Under the pieces are notes generated by a model that made no database searches, was not told the origin of the DNA, and worked only from the letters and a program-made list of their open reading frames with translations. A program made the translations under genes and the position numbers. DNA of 36,574 bases from Chara braunii (lineage: Eukaryota; Streptophyta; Charophyceae; Charales; Characeae), in contig BFEA01000037.1 in the NCBI GenBank assembly GCA_003427395.1, forward strand, positions 2,009,658 through 2,046,231, written 5' to 3'. Positions within the stretch are counted from its first letter, which is position 1. Each line of letters starts with the position of its first letter. Positions 19,335 through 28,217 of the stretch are shown piece after piece.

Positions 19335-19867
19335 TCATATCTCTNGAATGGATGGGAAACCGTCAACCACGAACCTGATNCGTCAGTTTTACGCTTCTCC
19401 AAATGACCGTTGATCCACCGATAGTCCCAAGATCTCTCGNTTGCCCTACGTTTGTCGTGTTTGGTGAGGTGACCCAATGATAATCCCGCTAATTTCGCCA
19501 ATAAAATTTTATCCGTCCAAACCTCCGNTCGTCGGTATTTTTCGTCGTATTCAGGGNCGTCCGTATGGGCAGCCTCGAATCGAATCTCCGTGGGGAGTTT
19601 GTTCATTCTACACAGGGGNCACCTCCATTCCTTGCTACTCATCCGATATCGAACGCAGGCCCCGTGCGCACGATTGACACACGTGACACATTCTACCCAA
19701 TCGACAAACNCGGTTTCGAAAGGATGACAGTCGACCCCATAAACCCGTGCAATACACGCACAAAAATAGCAGAATTTATCGGGGAGGATGGCAAAGAAAG
19801 CTGAGGAAGTGAGAGGGGCAGNATTAGTAGGAGANGAAGGGGTTGCAGAGACAGGTGGGGTAGTCAT
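19196..19867 (-). CDS. PHD-finger ORF preceding integrase (integrase N-terminal extension)
   Basis: Starts at ATG 19867 (MTTPPVSATP), in a different frame from the RNase H segment. Counting from that ATG, a zinc-ligand series appears: CYFC (C33, C36), then CVTC (C60, C63), H68 in NRAHGAC with C71, and a final WRxPLC, where the x codon is TGN and so probably Cys. The layout C-x2-C, C-x2-C-x4-H-x2-C, C-x2-C with Trp two residues before the seventh ligand is the Cys4-His-Cys3 pattern of a PHD finger. PHD fingers in host proteins read histone H3 tails. After about 100 more residues the frame reaches RLAHEEQVAHF, which resembles the start of an integrase HHCC zinc finger. It then loses similarity near 19260, where the integrase continues in another frame. 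The role (chromatin targeting) is inference. Confidence 0.65.
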   Translation of the reverse strand: MTTPPVSATPXSPTNXAPLTSSAFFAILPDKFCYFCACIARVYGVDCHPFETXFVDWVECVTCVNRAHGACVRYRMSSKEWRXPLCRMNKLPTEIRFEAAHTDXPEYDEKYRRXEVWTDKILLAKLAGLSLGHLTKHDKRRAXERSWDYRWINGHLEKRKTDXSGSWLTVSHPFXRYDWIRLAHEEQVAHFAIRVTEATTDQNRTDGSGPAYEMMSDTLSPTI

Positions 19868-20047
19868 GATGATAGAGGAGGAGAGATGAGACTGAATTGC
19901 AGAGAGGGTAGAACAGACAAACCGGTCCTCGTGTCNACAAGATCTCCACTTGGTCGTACCGAGGTCCAACCTCCTGTTCGGGTTCGTTCNACGGAATCAC
20001 CTCCTCACTCTTNGGAACTTTCTCAGGCCGNTGCATTCGTGTCAGTC
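19824..20047 (-). CDS. Linker at the RNase H C-terminus, downstream of the nested insertion
   Basis: This frame reads LTRM at its start, then VGPRYDQVEIL, and continues to a stop at 19824. It is the RT-RNase H frame once the inserted DNA (20048-20568) is disregarded. The first residues fit the common end of Ty3 RNase H domains (NxADxLSR-type). It overlaps the start of the PHD ORF in another frame. There is no separate start codon of its own, and several Ns are present. Confidence 0.55.
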
Positions 20048-20568
20048 AAAAGAAAAATTTCCCATAATTAAATATTCATTCTATAGTAAAATTACATTCT
20101 AAATTTTAAATTTTCATTCCATATTAAAAAATGTCATTCCAATTTTAAAATTTCTCGTCTTACTTGAGAACTTTCCTTCGAAGAATGGGGTATCCCTTCT
20201 TATTTGAACTGCATGCTAGAGATGAAATGAAAGTCTGGATGAGTTCATGAAATATTTTAATTGGACTGTCATTCTAAGTAAGGATTTTCAGTCATAAATA
20301 GGTTAATCCTATTTAAATTAGAAGATATTTGTTGTAATAGAATGAAAGTTTAATTAAAACATTTCATAAAATCGTCCAGACTTCCATTCCAACTTGAACA
20401 AATAGATGTAGTTGGAACGGAAAGCTTATATTTAGACGGGAACTTATCAAATAAAACTGAAAATTTTAGAATTGGAAAAACATTGGAATGATAATTTATT
20501 AATATGAAGGATTTTTTTTTTATGGAATGTTTTTTCAACTTTCATTTATCGCGGGAATTTTTCTGTTG
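20048..20568. mobile_element. Nested AT-rich MITE-like insertion (521 bp)
   Basis: Terminal inverted repeats AAAAGAAAAATTTCCC (20048-20063) and GGGAATTTTTCTGTTG (20553-20568, other strand CAACAGAAAAATTCCC) are flanked by a GTC direct repeat (20045-20047 and 20569-20571). Base composition changes abruptly to AT-rich exactly within these limits. Ignoring the insert plus one GTC keeps the RNase H reading frame unbroken across the site, which supports the boundaries independently. The interior repeats CATTCC/CATTCT motifs and codes for nothing visible. The superfamily is not assignable: a 3-bp duplication would fit CACTA or PIF/Harbinger-type elements, but the termini match neither clearly. Confidence 0.75.
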
Positions 20569-22207
20569 GTCCGTCCGCATTCCCGTGTCTCTCGTGCTTC
20601 CGATGACGAATGTCAAAGTCCATGCTCTGTAGCANCGTTGCCCATCGCTCGATCATGCCAGAGTAATCCTTCGATTTCTTCAGAGCCAACAGGGGCTCAT
20701 GATCGGTTACCAAGGTGAACTTCCGCTCGTATAGGTAACCGCAAAAGTGACTGATTCCCCAGAGAGCCGNGTAGCATTCTCCCGTTGGAGCGGCGTAGTT
20801 GCGCTTGCAGGNGGGCACCGATTTGGACGCATATTCCACCACGCTCTCGAGTCCACTTGGTNCCACCTGGGCAAGGATCGTTGAAATTGCCTCTGGCTGC
20901 CAGTCAGTAATGAGAACAAAAGGTTTTTCGGGATCCGGCCTTATAAGGACCGGAGCCGAAATGAGAGCGGCCTTGAGTTTCGAAAANGCTTGATCACACT
21001 CCGACGTCCAGATCAACGGCTNATCTTTGCGCAGCAGATTTGTGAGGGGTCCCGCAATCGCCGCGAAGCCCTTGATAAATCTTNNGTAGTACGAGGCCAG
21101 NCCCAAAAAGGCGNNAACTTNTGTGATAGTCGTAGGCACCGGCGCATCCCTGACAGCTGCCACCTTCTGCGGCTCCGGTTGGAGTCCCTGGTCTGTTACC
21201 ACGNGTCCCAGGAAGGAAATGGTGGTAAGGAAAAACTGGCATTTCTCAAACGCCACCTTGAAGCCAGCATCTCGCAATGCATGCAGCGCCCACTCGATGT
21301 GCTGCACATGTCCCTCGTAAGAGCTTGAATACACCAGGATGTCATCCATGTACACAATCACGCAGTAATTAATCNTACTCTGCGCCAGACGAGTCTTCCG
21401 CACAAAGTTCTGAAAGGCCATGTTCATGGNTCGCTGGAATGTCGCGGGGGCATTGCAGATGCCCATCGGACATCGAATCCACNGCCATNNTCCTTCGAAA
21501 AGCACAAANGCAGTTTTCGGACGATCTTCTTCTCGGACGAGAAGATGGTGGAACCCATGGCGAACATCAAACTTGCTGAAAAATCGAGCACTCCCAATTG
21601 CATCCAACAACTCATCAATCCGGGGGAGGGGGTACACATCTTTNATCGTGATATCATTCAATTTTCGATAATCAANGCAAATGCGAATCCCTCCGGCCTT
21701 TTTAGGCACGATTACTACGGGAAAAGACNATGGACCTATAGCGGGTTCGATCCATCCATTAGCTTTGAACTGTTTAATCCGCTGAAAAGCGGCCGCTCTT
21801 TGAGCTGGCGAGTATCGGTAGGGAACGCAGCTAATGGGGGGATGATCTCCCATGAGGATGACATGCTCGATCACATTAGTTAAGCCGATGTCATTATTGT
21901 GTACGCTCAATACTTCTGCGTAGTCATTTAAAACACATATTAACGATTTTCGAAGTTGCGAGGGGACGTGGCTCGGTAGGATGATTGTTGATTCCCCGGG
22001 AATCTTAAGGGGTATGTCGACCCAATCAACCGGCCATTCCCGCCGATCATGGACACTAGAAAAAACGGAACTACTGGTGCGAACAGAAAAGATAGTTGCT
22101 ATCATCTGAGATTCAGCGGGGCTGATTATTTCGGTTTCTTTAGTTCCAGCATCAGTCTCTGAACCAACCAAAGTTGGTCCCACAATTAGTCCCGTTAGAT
22201 CCGTCAT
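20546..22207 (-). CDS. pol: Ty3/gypsy reverse transcriptase-RNase H
   Basis: Copies element RNA into DNA. In this 553-codon frame from ATG 22207 the fingers carry FPVVIVPKKAGGIRICxDYRKLN (residues 162-184). The palm carries SKFDVRHGFHHL (catalytic D214) and the catalytic VYMDDILVYS (YMDD at 286-289). CPMGICNAPATFQR (247-259) is the classic Ty3 motif. The tether is FEKCQFF...FLG (320-334). RNase H follows with D435 (VLITDWQ), E477 (PTGECYxALW) and D502 (LVTDHEPLLALKK). The native end is interrupted by the MITE-like insert directly after GNADG, so the last few codons here are insert-derived. Many codons contain N. The protease lies upstream in another frame. Confidence 0.96.
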   Translation of the reverse strand: MTDLTGLIVGPTLVGSETDAGTKETEIISPAESQMIATIFSVRTSSSVFSSVHDRREWPVDWVDIPLKIPGESTIILPSHVPSQLRKSLICVLNDYAEVLSVHNNDIGLTNVIEHVILMGDHPPISCVPYRYSPAQRAAAFQRIKQFKANGWIEPAIGPXSFPVVIVPKKAGGIRICXDYRKLNDITXKDVYPLPRIDELLDAIGSARFFSKFDVRHGFHHLLVREEDRPKTXFVLFEGXWXWIRCPMGICNAPATFQRXMNMAFQNFVRKTRLAQSXINYCVIVYMDDILVYSSSYEGHVQHIEWALHALRDAGFKVAFEKCQFFLTTISFLGXVVTDQGLQPEPQKVAAVRDAPVPTTITXVXAFLXLASYYXRFIKGFAAIAGPLTNLLRKDXPLIWTSECDQXFSKLKAALISAPVLIRPDPEKPFVLITDWQPEAISTILAQVXPSGLESVVEYASKSVPXCKRNYAAPTGECYXALWGISHFCGYLYERKFTLVTDHEPLLALKKSKDYSGMIERWATXLQSMDFDIRHRKHERHGNADGPTEKFPR

Positions 22208-22520
22208 CTCTTACATTAGATCAAGCACGTCATCTACCGGCGCTTCTGCTTCCTGTTTAATCAAAGTGATGGTCGCCCCCGTCGTTAGTAACGATCATGG
22301 CGGGAAAACAGAAACGTCTAGATACTGTTCCGTTTGTTGATAACGCATTCGTAAGGAAAGTGCTCCCTCGTACAAGGTACGAGTCTTACAAGGTACGAGG
22401 GGGTTTCAAATCATCGGTCAGGTCAGATACTTGTAATATGGGTTCCTCGAGGAGGACTGAAGGACTGACCTGGGTTTTCGGAGGCGCAAGTGTGCTGTCT
22501 CCTGAATCCACGCGNAANCT
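22208..22520 (-). other. Protease-RT spacer with stops
   Basis: No conserved retroelement domain is visible. The RT frame is open upstream from 22678 to 22418 but then hits a stop, so gag-pro and RT are not joined in this copy. A short duplicated motif ACAAGGTACGAG occurs twice near 22371-22400, in a locally palindromic context (CTCGTACAAGGTACGAG). It may be a small insertion that disrupted the frame. Confidence 0.5.
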
Positions 22521-23375
22521 TTAGGNAGTGTCGGGGCACACTCGAAATTCTTCGGGAATTTCGTGTTCGAAAAGTTCGACCAGGTGCCTNCATTCATCCT
22601 CACTAGGTAGTTCTTCTTCGCATTCTTGTTTNNCGATTCCNCTACNGATGTCCGAGGAAGAATACTCCTCGGGATCAATGCATCGAACCATCCCTATTTG
22701 GGCCGAGTTGGGAGTTCGTTTTATCGTTCGGGTCGAAATTCGCAAGGGAACAGTTTGAGNCTTTCCCCCAGTTTGCGTGAGCACCAGTTGCTTGGAATCA
22801 AAATGCAAACGTGCGCCCACCACCATCGCCCAAGGTAATCCTAATAGTACAGAATAGGAGAGCACATCTATCATGAGTGCGTTAACGAGGACGTGTACTC
22901 GTCCGACTTTTACAACCATATTCTCAATAATGCTCACGATGTTCATTGCTTCCTCGTCGACAGAGGCATAATTGTCTTTGCCAGATTGAGGAAGAATGGA
23001 TCCGAGTCGTCCTGTCTTTCTGACAGTGTCTAATGAAATGGCCACTGCAAAAGACCCTGTGTCGATAAGGGCGTTAAACGGCTTGCCCCAAACTTCACAA
23101 TCACATTCCGTGCTCTTCCACAGTACCGACCGAGCTTGTACGAAGTGATCCTTCTCTGCTAAAGAGATCGCTGCTATACGTGCAGCTTCATGTTCGCCGG
23201 CTTCGGGTTCGGGCGGTGCAACTTCCTCGCCTCCATCCTTCTTTTTTAACATTCGTTGTATGCGCTGGTACATGAAGCACTTTTGATTTTTCTGGCAATG
23301 TTGCAAAAGTTTATCATTCTCATCTCCGGATATGGTGAGCAAATGTCCTACTGGGATAGGAACAAGAATATCCAG
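22521..23375 (-). CDS. pro: Retropepsin-type protease ORF
   Basis: Aspartic protease that would process the polyprotein. The diagnostic motif FNALIDTGSFAVAIS lies at about 23078-23034, with the active-site DTG-S. The second motif VLLGLPWAMV follows at retropepsin spacing (ILGxxW type). The upstream part is acidic and likely linker (PPEPEAGEHEAAR). The frame is open from 23375 with no upstream ATG, as expected for a protein made as part of gag-pol. It is in the same frame as gag but separated from it by two TAA codons (23405-23403 and 23378-23376). It ends in TAA at 22521. Confidence 0.88.
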   Translation of the reverse strand: MDILVPIPVGHLLTISGDENDKLLQHCQKNQKCFMYQRIQRMLKKKDGGEEVAPPEPEAGEHEAARIAAISLAEKDHFVQARSVLWKSTECDCEVWGKPFNALIDTGSFAVAISLDTVRKTGRLGSILPQSGKDNYASVDEEAMNIVSIIENMVVKVGRVHVLVNALMIDVLSYSVLLGLPWAMVVGARLHFDSKQLVLTQTGGKXQTVPLRISTRTIKRTPNSAQIGMVRCIDPEEYSSSDIXXGIXKQECEEELPSEDEXRHLVELFEHEIPEEFRVCPDTX

Positions 23376-23402
23376 TTACTTGAGCGTTCTCAGTACATCA
23401 AT

Positions 23403-24725
23403 TTATCCCGTCCGGAACTGCGGACCAGGATTGGATTCGCGATCGACCCATTCGAGATCATCAAGGGCCGATCGGATGGCTCCGATCATGCCTGCAAGAT
23501 GAAGATACTCAAGTGGATCGACCACGTCAGCAGCGTCAGAGGAAGAAGCTCTCGATGTCGACGCCGTTGCCATCGAGGGGGAAGGCTGTTCTGGGGCATA
23601 TGCCACAAGTTCCCATCCTTGGGCCGTATTCATCAATGTGGCCACTCGTCCTTGATTCAGGGCCACAGGGGCCGCAGCACGTGGGGGTTGATTACGCTTT
23701 GGCTGCGGACAGTCTCGGGCGAAATGTCCGGGCTGTTTGCAGTTAAAACACTCGATCTTTCCTGCTGGATTAGCTGGGTGAGGGAACTGAGGTGTGTATC
23801 TTGGTGCAAGCGGGGCAAGCAAGAGTGGAAATGACGCGGGAGCAGGCCGAGCAAGGGCCGGGTTAGGCTTAATTAGCCTGCTCATTATCTGTTCTATCCG
23901 CTCCATGTGAGCGGCCTGCATTTGGATCAGGTTGCTCATCCATTCGGACTGCATGGTAGTGGCCGTTCGGATCATTTGGGCAAGATGTAAATTGGTTACG
24001 ACCGTCAAGGGGGGTTCGTGGGAGATTCTGCTCTTAACTGCCGCTATCGGGTGATTCATTGGGGGAGAGGAAGAAGAAACAGGCGGGATATCGGAAGCGA
24101 TCCCNTCGGGAAGGTCATGGTCGGGGCGGGGATAAAACNATTCTACCGCCCGCAACCATAATCGCCTTTTAGCCGCTACATCCTGTATGGTATCCGTAAT
24201 ATCTTCGTCTCCCTGACTGATATATTTTTTTGTATCATCCAGGTTTAATTTCAACGCTTTAGCGATGATAGCAGATAGCTGGTGTGTCTTTGGCGGGACC
24301 TTTTTCTGTAACTTCCCTTTCAACGTCGGACTTCGTAGATGATCGATGAACAAATCTCGAGCGGATTTCTCGTCTCGCCCNGATTTGTCCAACGTGNTTT
24401 GAAATCTATCCACGAAATCGGGCAGTAATTCCCCTGGTCCTTGTGGCCGAGTTATGAGTACGTACCAGGCGGCATCTTCACTGACCGTATCGAATCGAGC
24501 CAAGAATGCTTGTTTGAAAGTCTTCCAATCTACCCACGTATGCTTTCTAAGCCAGTCATGCGACGTATTGCGGAGTAGCAAGGTAAGAACGCGGGGAAGA
24601 TCACCCACGCTGTAGCGNTGAGCTTCGACGNCTTCCAACCAAGCCTCAAGATGGGTATGGTTAGGGAAGAAGGNGAAAGGAGCAGGAATGCTAACGATCA
24701 CTNTAGTACCGTCTGCCATTGGCAT
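23403..24725 (-). CDS. gag: Gag with CCHC zinc knuckle and a 2A-like C-terminal motif
   Basis: Structural capsid/nucleocapsid protein, 440 codons from the first ATG (24725), 118 bases downstream of the PBS. The retrotransposon gag core shows HDWLRKHTWVDWKTFKQAF (residues about 56-74), with the usual W...F spacing. The nucleocapsid has the knuckle CFNCKQPGHFARDC (about 326-339), exactly C-x2-C-x4-H-x4-C. The C-terminus is serine-rich and ends ...LEWVDRESNPGPQFRTG. DRESNPGP fits the DxExNPGP core of 2A ribosome-skipping peptides, though residue 2 is Arg rather than the usual Val/Ile. TAA stops follow. The gag frame itself carries several Ns but no internal stop, so it is the best preserved ORF of the element. 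Confidence 0.92.
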   Translation of the reverse strand: MPMADGTXVIVSIPAPFXFFPNHTHLEAWLEXVEAXRYSVGDLPRVLTLLLRNTSHDWLRKHTWVDWKTFKQAFLARFDTVSEDAAWYVLITRPQGPGELLPDFVDRFQXTLDKXGRDEKSARDLFIDHLRSPTLKGKLQKKVPPKTHQLSAIIAKALKLNLDDTKKYISQGDEDITDTIQDVAAKRRLWLRAVEXFYPRPDHDLPXGIASDIPPVSSSSPPMNHPIAAVKSRISHEPPLTVVTNLHLAQMIRTATTMQSEWMSNLIQMQAAHMERIEQIMSRLIKPNPALARPAPASFPLLLAPLAPRYTPQFPHPANPAGKIECFNCKQPGHFARDCPQPKRNQPPRAAAPVALNQGRVATLMNTAQGWELVAYAPEQPSPSMATASTSRASSSDAADVVDPLEYLHLAGMIGAIRSALDDLEWVDRESNPGPQFRTG

Positions 24726-24842
24726 TACGGGTGCAATCGCACCAGATCGAGACCTGGTCACTGGGCGATCTCGACGAGCTGGTTGAGGGTTTCTCCTACC
24801 TCTCGCCAGTTCGACTCACTATCATCAGAANCGACACGTGTC

Positions 24843-24855
24843 GGCTCCGATACCA
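24843..24855 (-). other. Primer-binding site, tRNA-iMet type
   Basis: The minus strand reads TGGTATCGGAGCC directly at the end of the right-hand LTR, with no or one spacer base. This fixes the right LTR as the 5' LTR and the element as leftward. It is the same 12-mer as at 201-212, and one base from the plant iMet-tRNA complement. Confidence 0.85.
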
Positions 24856-25077
24856 ACCTCACGCCCTGTGCTGTCTTTCNTTCGGAGTGCTAGATGTGCG
24901 NAAAGAGGCCCANAAAAACAGCACGATGCGGTGTGCCAAGGATTTTTGGAAATTGAGTGTGGGGANACATACGGAACTGAAATCCCCCGTGTTGGTCCGA
25001 TGAAGTAAGTCGATCGTTTTTCGAGCGACGCAAAATGCGCGCGGAAGTTTGGCGCGAGAGGAGAGAGAAATACGAAT

Positions 25078-25680
25078 TCAATCCAGAAAATATTGTCGGA
25101 CTTCCCACCGTGCTACGGCCCGTCGTTTAGAACAGAAGGGNTTCGGCACGCTTCGCNTGTCTCGCTTTCGTATTAAGTCCCGTCGTCGNTCACTGACNAG
25201 TTCTGAATCCGACNTGGAGGGCCTTAATCGCGTGGCTCTTTCTNTATGTTCGTCCTCACTCCGCACACGGTAGTGGAAACCCCTNGATTNGTAGCGCTCA
25301 AAGCNCTGGCNTTCGGTGCATAGGGTGCGNNACCAATAGGGTTCTACTGCCGTCCACGGGATGACGATCAACTCGTTGAATGGCAACAATATCGAGTAAG
25401 GTGGAAAGTGCGTATCGATAATGACAAACCCAGCCTCTACGAACCCTGAACAACGGTTTGCCGGAGGGAAGTAATATCGTCCGGCTATTTGTGCGACAGC
25501 TTCTCGTACGTCCCACTCGCATACACGTGTCCTTTCCTCGTTGTAGGGAAAAGGCTGTGTTGAGACGGGAGATACGGGAGGCTGGCGCCCGATCGAAGGG
25601 TGCTTGTCAGTCCACATATCAATCAATTGCAAAAATCTCNAGACGTCATCAAGAAAAGAAAACACTCGCGCAACCCCCAA
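25078..25680 (-). CDS. LTR-borne ORF, 200 codons, unknown product (5' LTR copy)
   Basis: Counterpart of 13008-13610. The clearest difference is one residue (QIAGRYYF here, QIGGRYYF there), besides codons hidden by Ns. In this copy the frame ends 353 bases before the gag ATG, so if the transcript begins upstream of 25680 it would be the first ORF of the genomic RNA. No domain is recognised. Confidence 0.35.
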   Translation of the reverse strand: MGVARVFSFLDDVXRFLQLIDMWTDKHPSIGRQPPVSPVSTQPFPYNEERTRVCEWDVREAVAQIAGRYYFPPANRCSGFVEAGFVIIDTHFPPYSILLPFNELIVIPWTAVEPYWXRTLCTEXQXFERYXXRGFHYRVRSEDEHXERATRLRPSXSDSEXVSXRRRDLIRKRDXRSVPXPFCSKRRAVARWEVRQYFLD

Positions 25681-26212
25681 TCAATCCTTTTCGACACGAG
25701 AGAGAGAAAGAAAACACTCATCAAATTGATCATGCATGTAACTAAAGGACNGACCCGCGACTCAGGTTTAGTGAGCCAACGCGGCATTGATCCAAGGCGC
25801 CTTGTTTTTCGAGGCCGCCCTGTGGCTCGGTTGCTGATGTCGTGNGGCATAAGGCANATGGCATGCGCAGTGCATTNAGAACTACAAATCTAAACACTCT
25901 TGCATTCTTNGAANGAAATCCANACGACAATCGTNTAATCANCGCAAAAAGACACGTATCTCCATACATACATTCACTGTGGAAGGTGCGAAAATGAGAT
26001 ATGCACAGGGATAAAAAGATGGATCGNTGAATAATACACACGCATCCACCGTTCANAAGACAAGAAGACGGGGTTCTTGCATAGGGGGACTACCCAGGAA
26101 ACTAATGGAAGAGTTCCGGAAGAAGTTCTTTCACACAGGAACAACATGCCGACTCATTCCCATTAAAGGGAGAGACAATAATTCAGATGCATCATCATTC
26201 AAAAATGGCGGA

Positions 26213-26214
26213 GA

Positions 26215-26302
<88 letters not shown>
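26213..26302. repeat. (GA)n microsatellite in the 5' LTR
   Basis: About 44 GA units with one AA interruption. The left LTR has only about 11 units at the same place (near 14149-14171), so the tract changed length after integration or was collapsed by assembly. Confidence 0.95.
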
Positions 26303-26304
<2 letters not shown>

Positions 26305-26837
26305 CGAGGGAGGGGTCCGGAGAGAGAAAAGTTCGGCGTTGCCGCCGCACACTCACATCTGAGATAAAGATTCGCAATCACAAAGGCGCATTCGTCGTGA
26401 ATTCCAATATGGCGCTAGGCCAATCACTCACTCAACTCCGATCATCAATCCCCATACCTGCGCCGACGGTCCCGACTGTCGCGTTCTAACTCCCACCACC
26501 ACGATCGTCACCTCGCCGACGTAAACATGACGCGGTTCGCCTTGATCCTACAGTCCATCGTGGCGATCAAGCACGCAACCGGCCAGCCTATCGTCAGCCC
26601 GACAGGACTTTCCGACTCGCACCAAACACTCTGCCTAGCCATTGCTTCCCGGAAGCTGGCTTGGGAGTCGAGAACGTTAGGGAGATTTGCGGGCGCGTTT
26701 GCGGAATTTGTAGTGGCGAGGAAGGAGATAAGGGAGAGCGAATGCAGGGGGAAAGCTGAAGTGTAAGAAGAGAAGCAGGAGGAGAAGACTTGGAGAGAAG
26801 CTCGCTATAGAAGCCATGTTGATCCTTCGGAACTCGG

Positions 26838-26905
26838 CGATTGGCCAATCAGACTCGTCGCGCAATAGGCAGATCCTACTGTACTACGCGTCTGATTGGT
26901 GGGCG
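26838..26905 (-). promoter_or_regulatory. Inverted pair of CCAAT boxes in the LTR
   Basis: CCAATCAGAC at 26845-26854 and its exact reverse complement GTCTGATTGG at 26890-26899 face each other. The first is part of GATTGGCCAATC, which is itself palindromic. The left LTR has the same pair, with one N. CCAAT boxes are common in LTR promoters, so this may be part of U3, but no TATA box was confirmed. Confidence 0.35.
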
Positions 26906-28092
26906 AGAGTAATCGAAGGATCGACCGGACTTCGCAAGCTTTGCTCAAGGGCGAAAAAAGAAAAGCCGCGAGAAGTAGCGCAAGACGGGTCCAAGATTCA
27001 GATGATCAAGAAAGGGAACTGGGCGCGCAAAGAGCAGGGCGGGAGAGATCGAGAGGGAGAAAAACTCTTACGAGGAGAGAGGAAGAGGGGGAAGGGGGGG
27101 GGGGGGGAAGGAGAGCGGGAGAGAGCGATGCGGGGGACAGAGAGGAGAAAGCTTTGCATGCACGGCGCCGTCAACAAAAAAAAGAGAAAAGGCGCCGAAA
27201 CTGTTACAGATTGCCTACGTCCTCAACCAATTGAAAATTGAAATCACCATATCCGCGCGCGAAAGAGCGACGCGGGAAAAGAAAGTCCTATGCCTATTCG
27301 TATCCCCACAAAATTCCGAGCGTTTTCCCCAACGCGACCAAGAATATTCACACAAAAAGGACACGTCCAAGTTCCGCTTATCCGAGAATTCCCAACTGTT
27401 GGGCCCAATTCCCAGTGCGCTCGCTAAGGCGCGTGTAAATTCCCGTGTATTTCCTGAATTGCAAAAAGCAGAATTCCAAGAATCAACCAAGCTTTCGACA
27501 AAACGGGGTCAAAAACACGGCACCCAAAATCAAGAAAACAAACGGGGTATTCGTAGGGTTGGTATGGTACAAGAAAAAATCGAGCCAAAGGGGTACAAAA
27601 GATAGCACAGGTTCGGAAAGTAGTTCGTCACATAATACTATTGGCTATTCACCTGGACTGTGACATTGACAATATACACAACTCGATTGGAGTTCGGACG
27701 GGGACCAAGACATCAGCACGTCGGAGTTCGGATCGGTACAAGGACTGCCAGGCAATTGGATCGGGACCAAGGGCCAAGGAACTTACCCAGGATGCATTTG
27801 GACGTCGCTGGCCCCGATAGCACTGCTCCCACTGCTCGCGACGGTATAAGTTATCGGGAGTGCCACAGTCGATGCATGTTGCTGAACTTGCTGGATCTGT
27901 TGGATTTCCCTTGAACCTGCCTCGGTTGCCTGTTCGCCAGCAGCACTCGTTGAGTAAGTGAATCTGCAGTCACACAGTCATTTTGTCAGCTAGTCCAAGG
28001 AGAGTCATTTCTTCTTCACCAATTTTGTCCAAGGGCTGTTTCCCCACTTCCAGCCTTTGGGTCCTCTTTCCCTCACCAAGTCGGGCGAGTCG

Positions 28093-28217
28093 TCCTCCAG
28101 TCAGTTCGTGCAAATAATCCTCCAGTCAGTTCGTGCAAATCATCCTCATGTCAGTTCGTGCAAGTCATCCTCCGGTCGGTTCCTGCAAGTCATCCTCTGG
28201 TCAGTTTGTGTCCTCCA
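28093..28217. repeat. 25-bp minisatellite, five copies
   Basis: Units start at 28093, 28118, 28143, 28168 and 28193, each close to TCCTCCAGTCAGTTCGTGCA plus five bases. The period is exact although the units differ by a few substitutions. It is not a multiple of three. Confidence 0.9.

Larger units (their letters stand above)
12786..27632 (-). mobile_element. Ty3/gypsy LTR retrotransposon, about 14.8 kb, with extra ORFs and a nested insertion
   Basis: Two direct repeats of about 2.8 kb (12786-15669 and 24856-27632) flank an internal region encoding, on the minus strand, gag, protease, reverse transcriptase-RNase H and integrase. That is the Ty3/gypsy order, with integrase after RNase H. A tRNA-iMet-type PBS abuts the right (5') LTR. 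Non-standard parts are a PHD-finger ORF between RNase H and integrase, a third coding region between integrase and the 3' LTR, a 200-codon ORF inside the LTR, and a 521-bp AT-rich insertion at 20048-20568. No clear polypurine tract precedes the 3' LTR, and the flanks (CACTA left, TAATACTA right) show no secure target-site duplication. Frameshifts and stops make the copy non-autonomous. Confidence 0.95.
24856..27632 (-). repeat. 5' LTR (right copy), 2.78 kb
   Basis: Direct repeat of 12786-15669. It would hold the element's promoter. It carries the LTR ORF at 25078-25680, a long (GA)n tract at about 26213-26302 and a run of about 14 G near 27094-27107. Many single Ns fall at the same positions as in the other copy. 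The length is unusually large for a Ty3 element, though such LTRs are known in plants. Confidence 0.94.

Noticed and set aside
21740-21755. GGTTCGATCC as a tRNA T-loop
   Set aside because: It lies within the reverse transcriptase coding sequence and no cloverleaf can be drawn around it. No tRNA or rRNA gene was found in the window.
12781-27640. ACTA at both outer edges of the Ty3 element as a target-site duplication
   Set aside because: On the right it lies four bases outside the LTR edge as defined by LTR alignment, and the directly flanking 5-mers (CACTA and TAATA) differ. Too weak to call.
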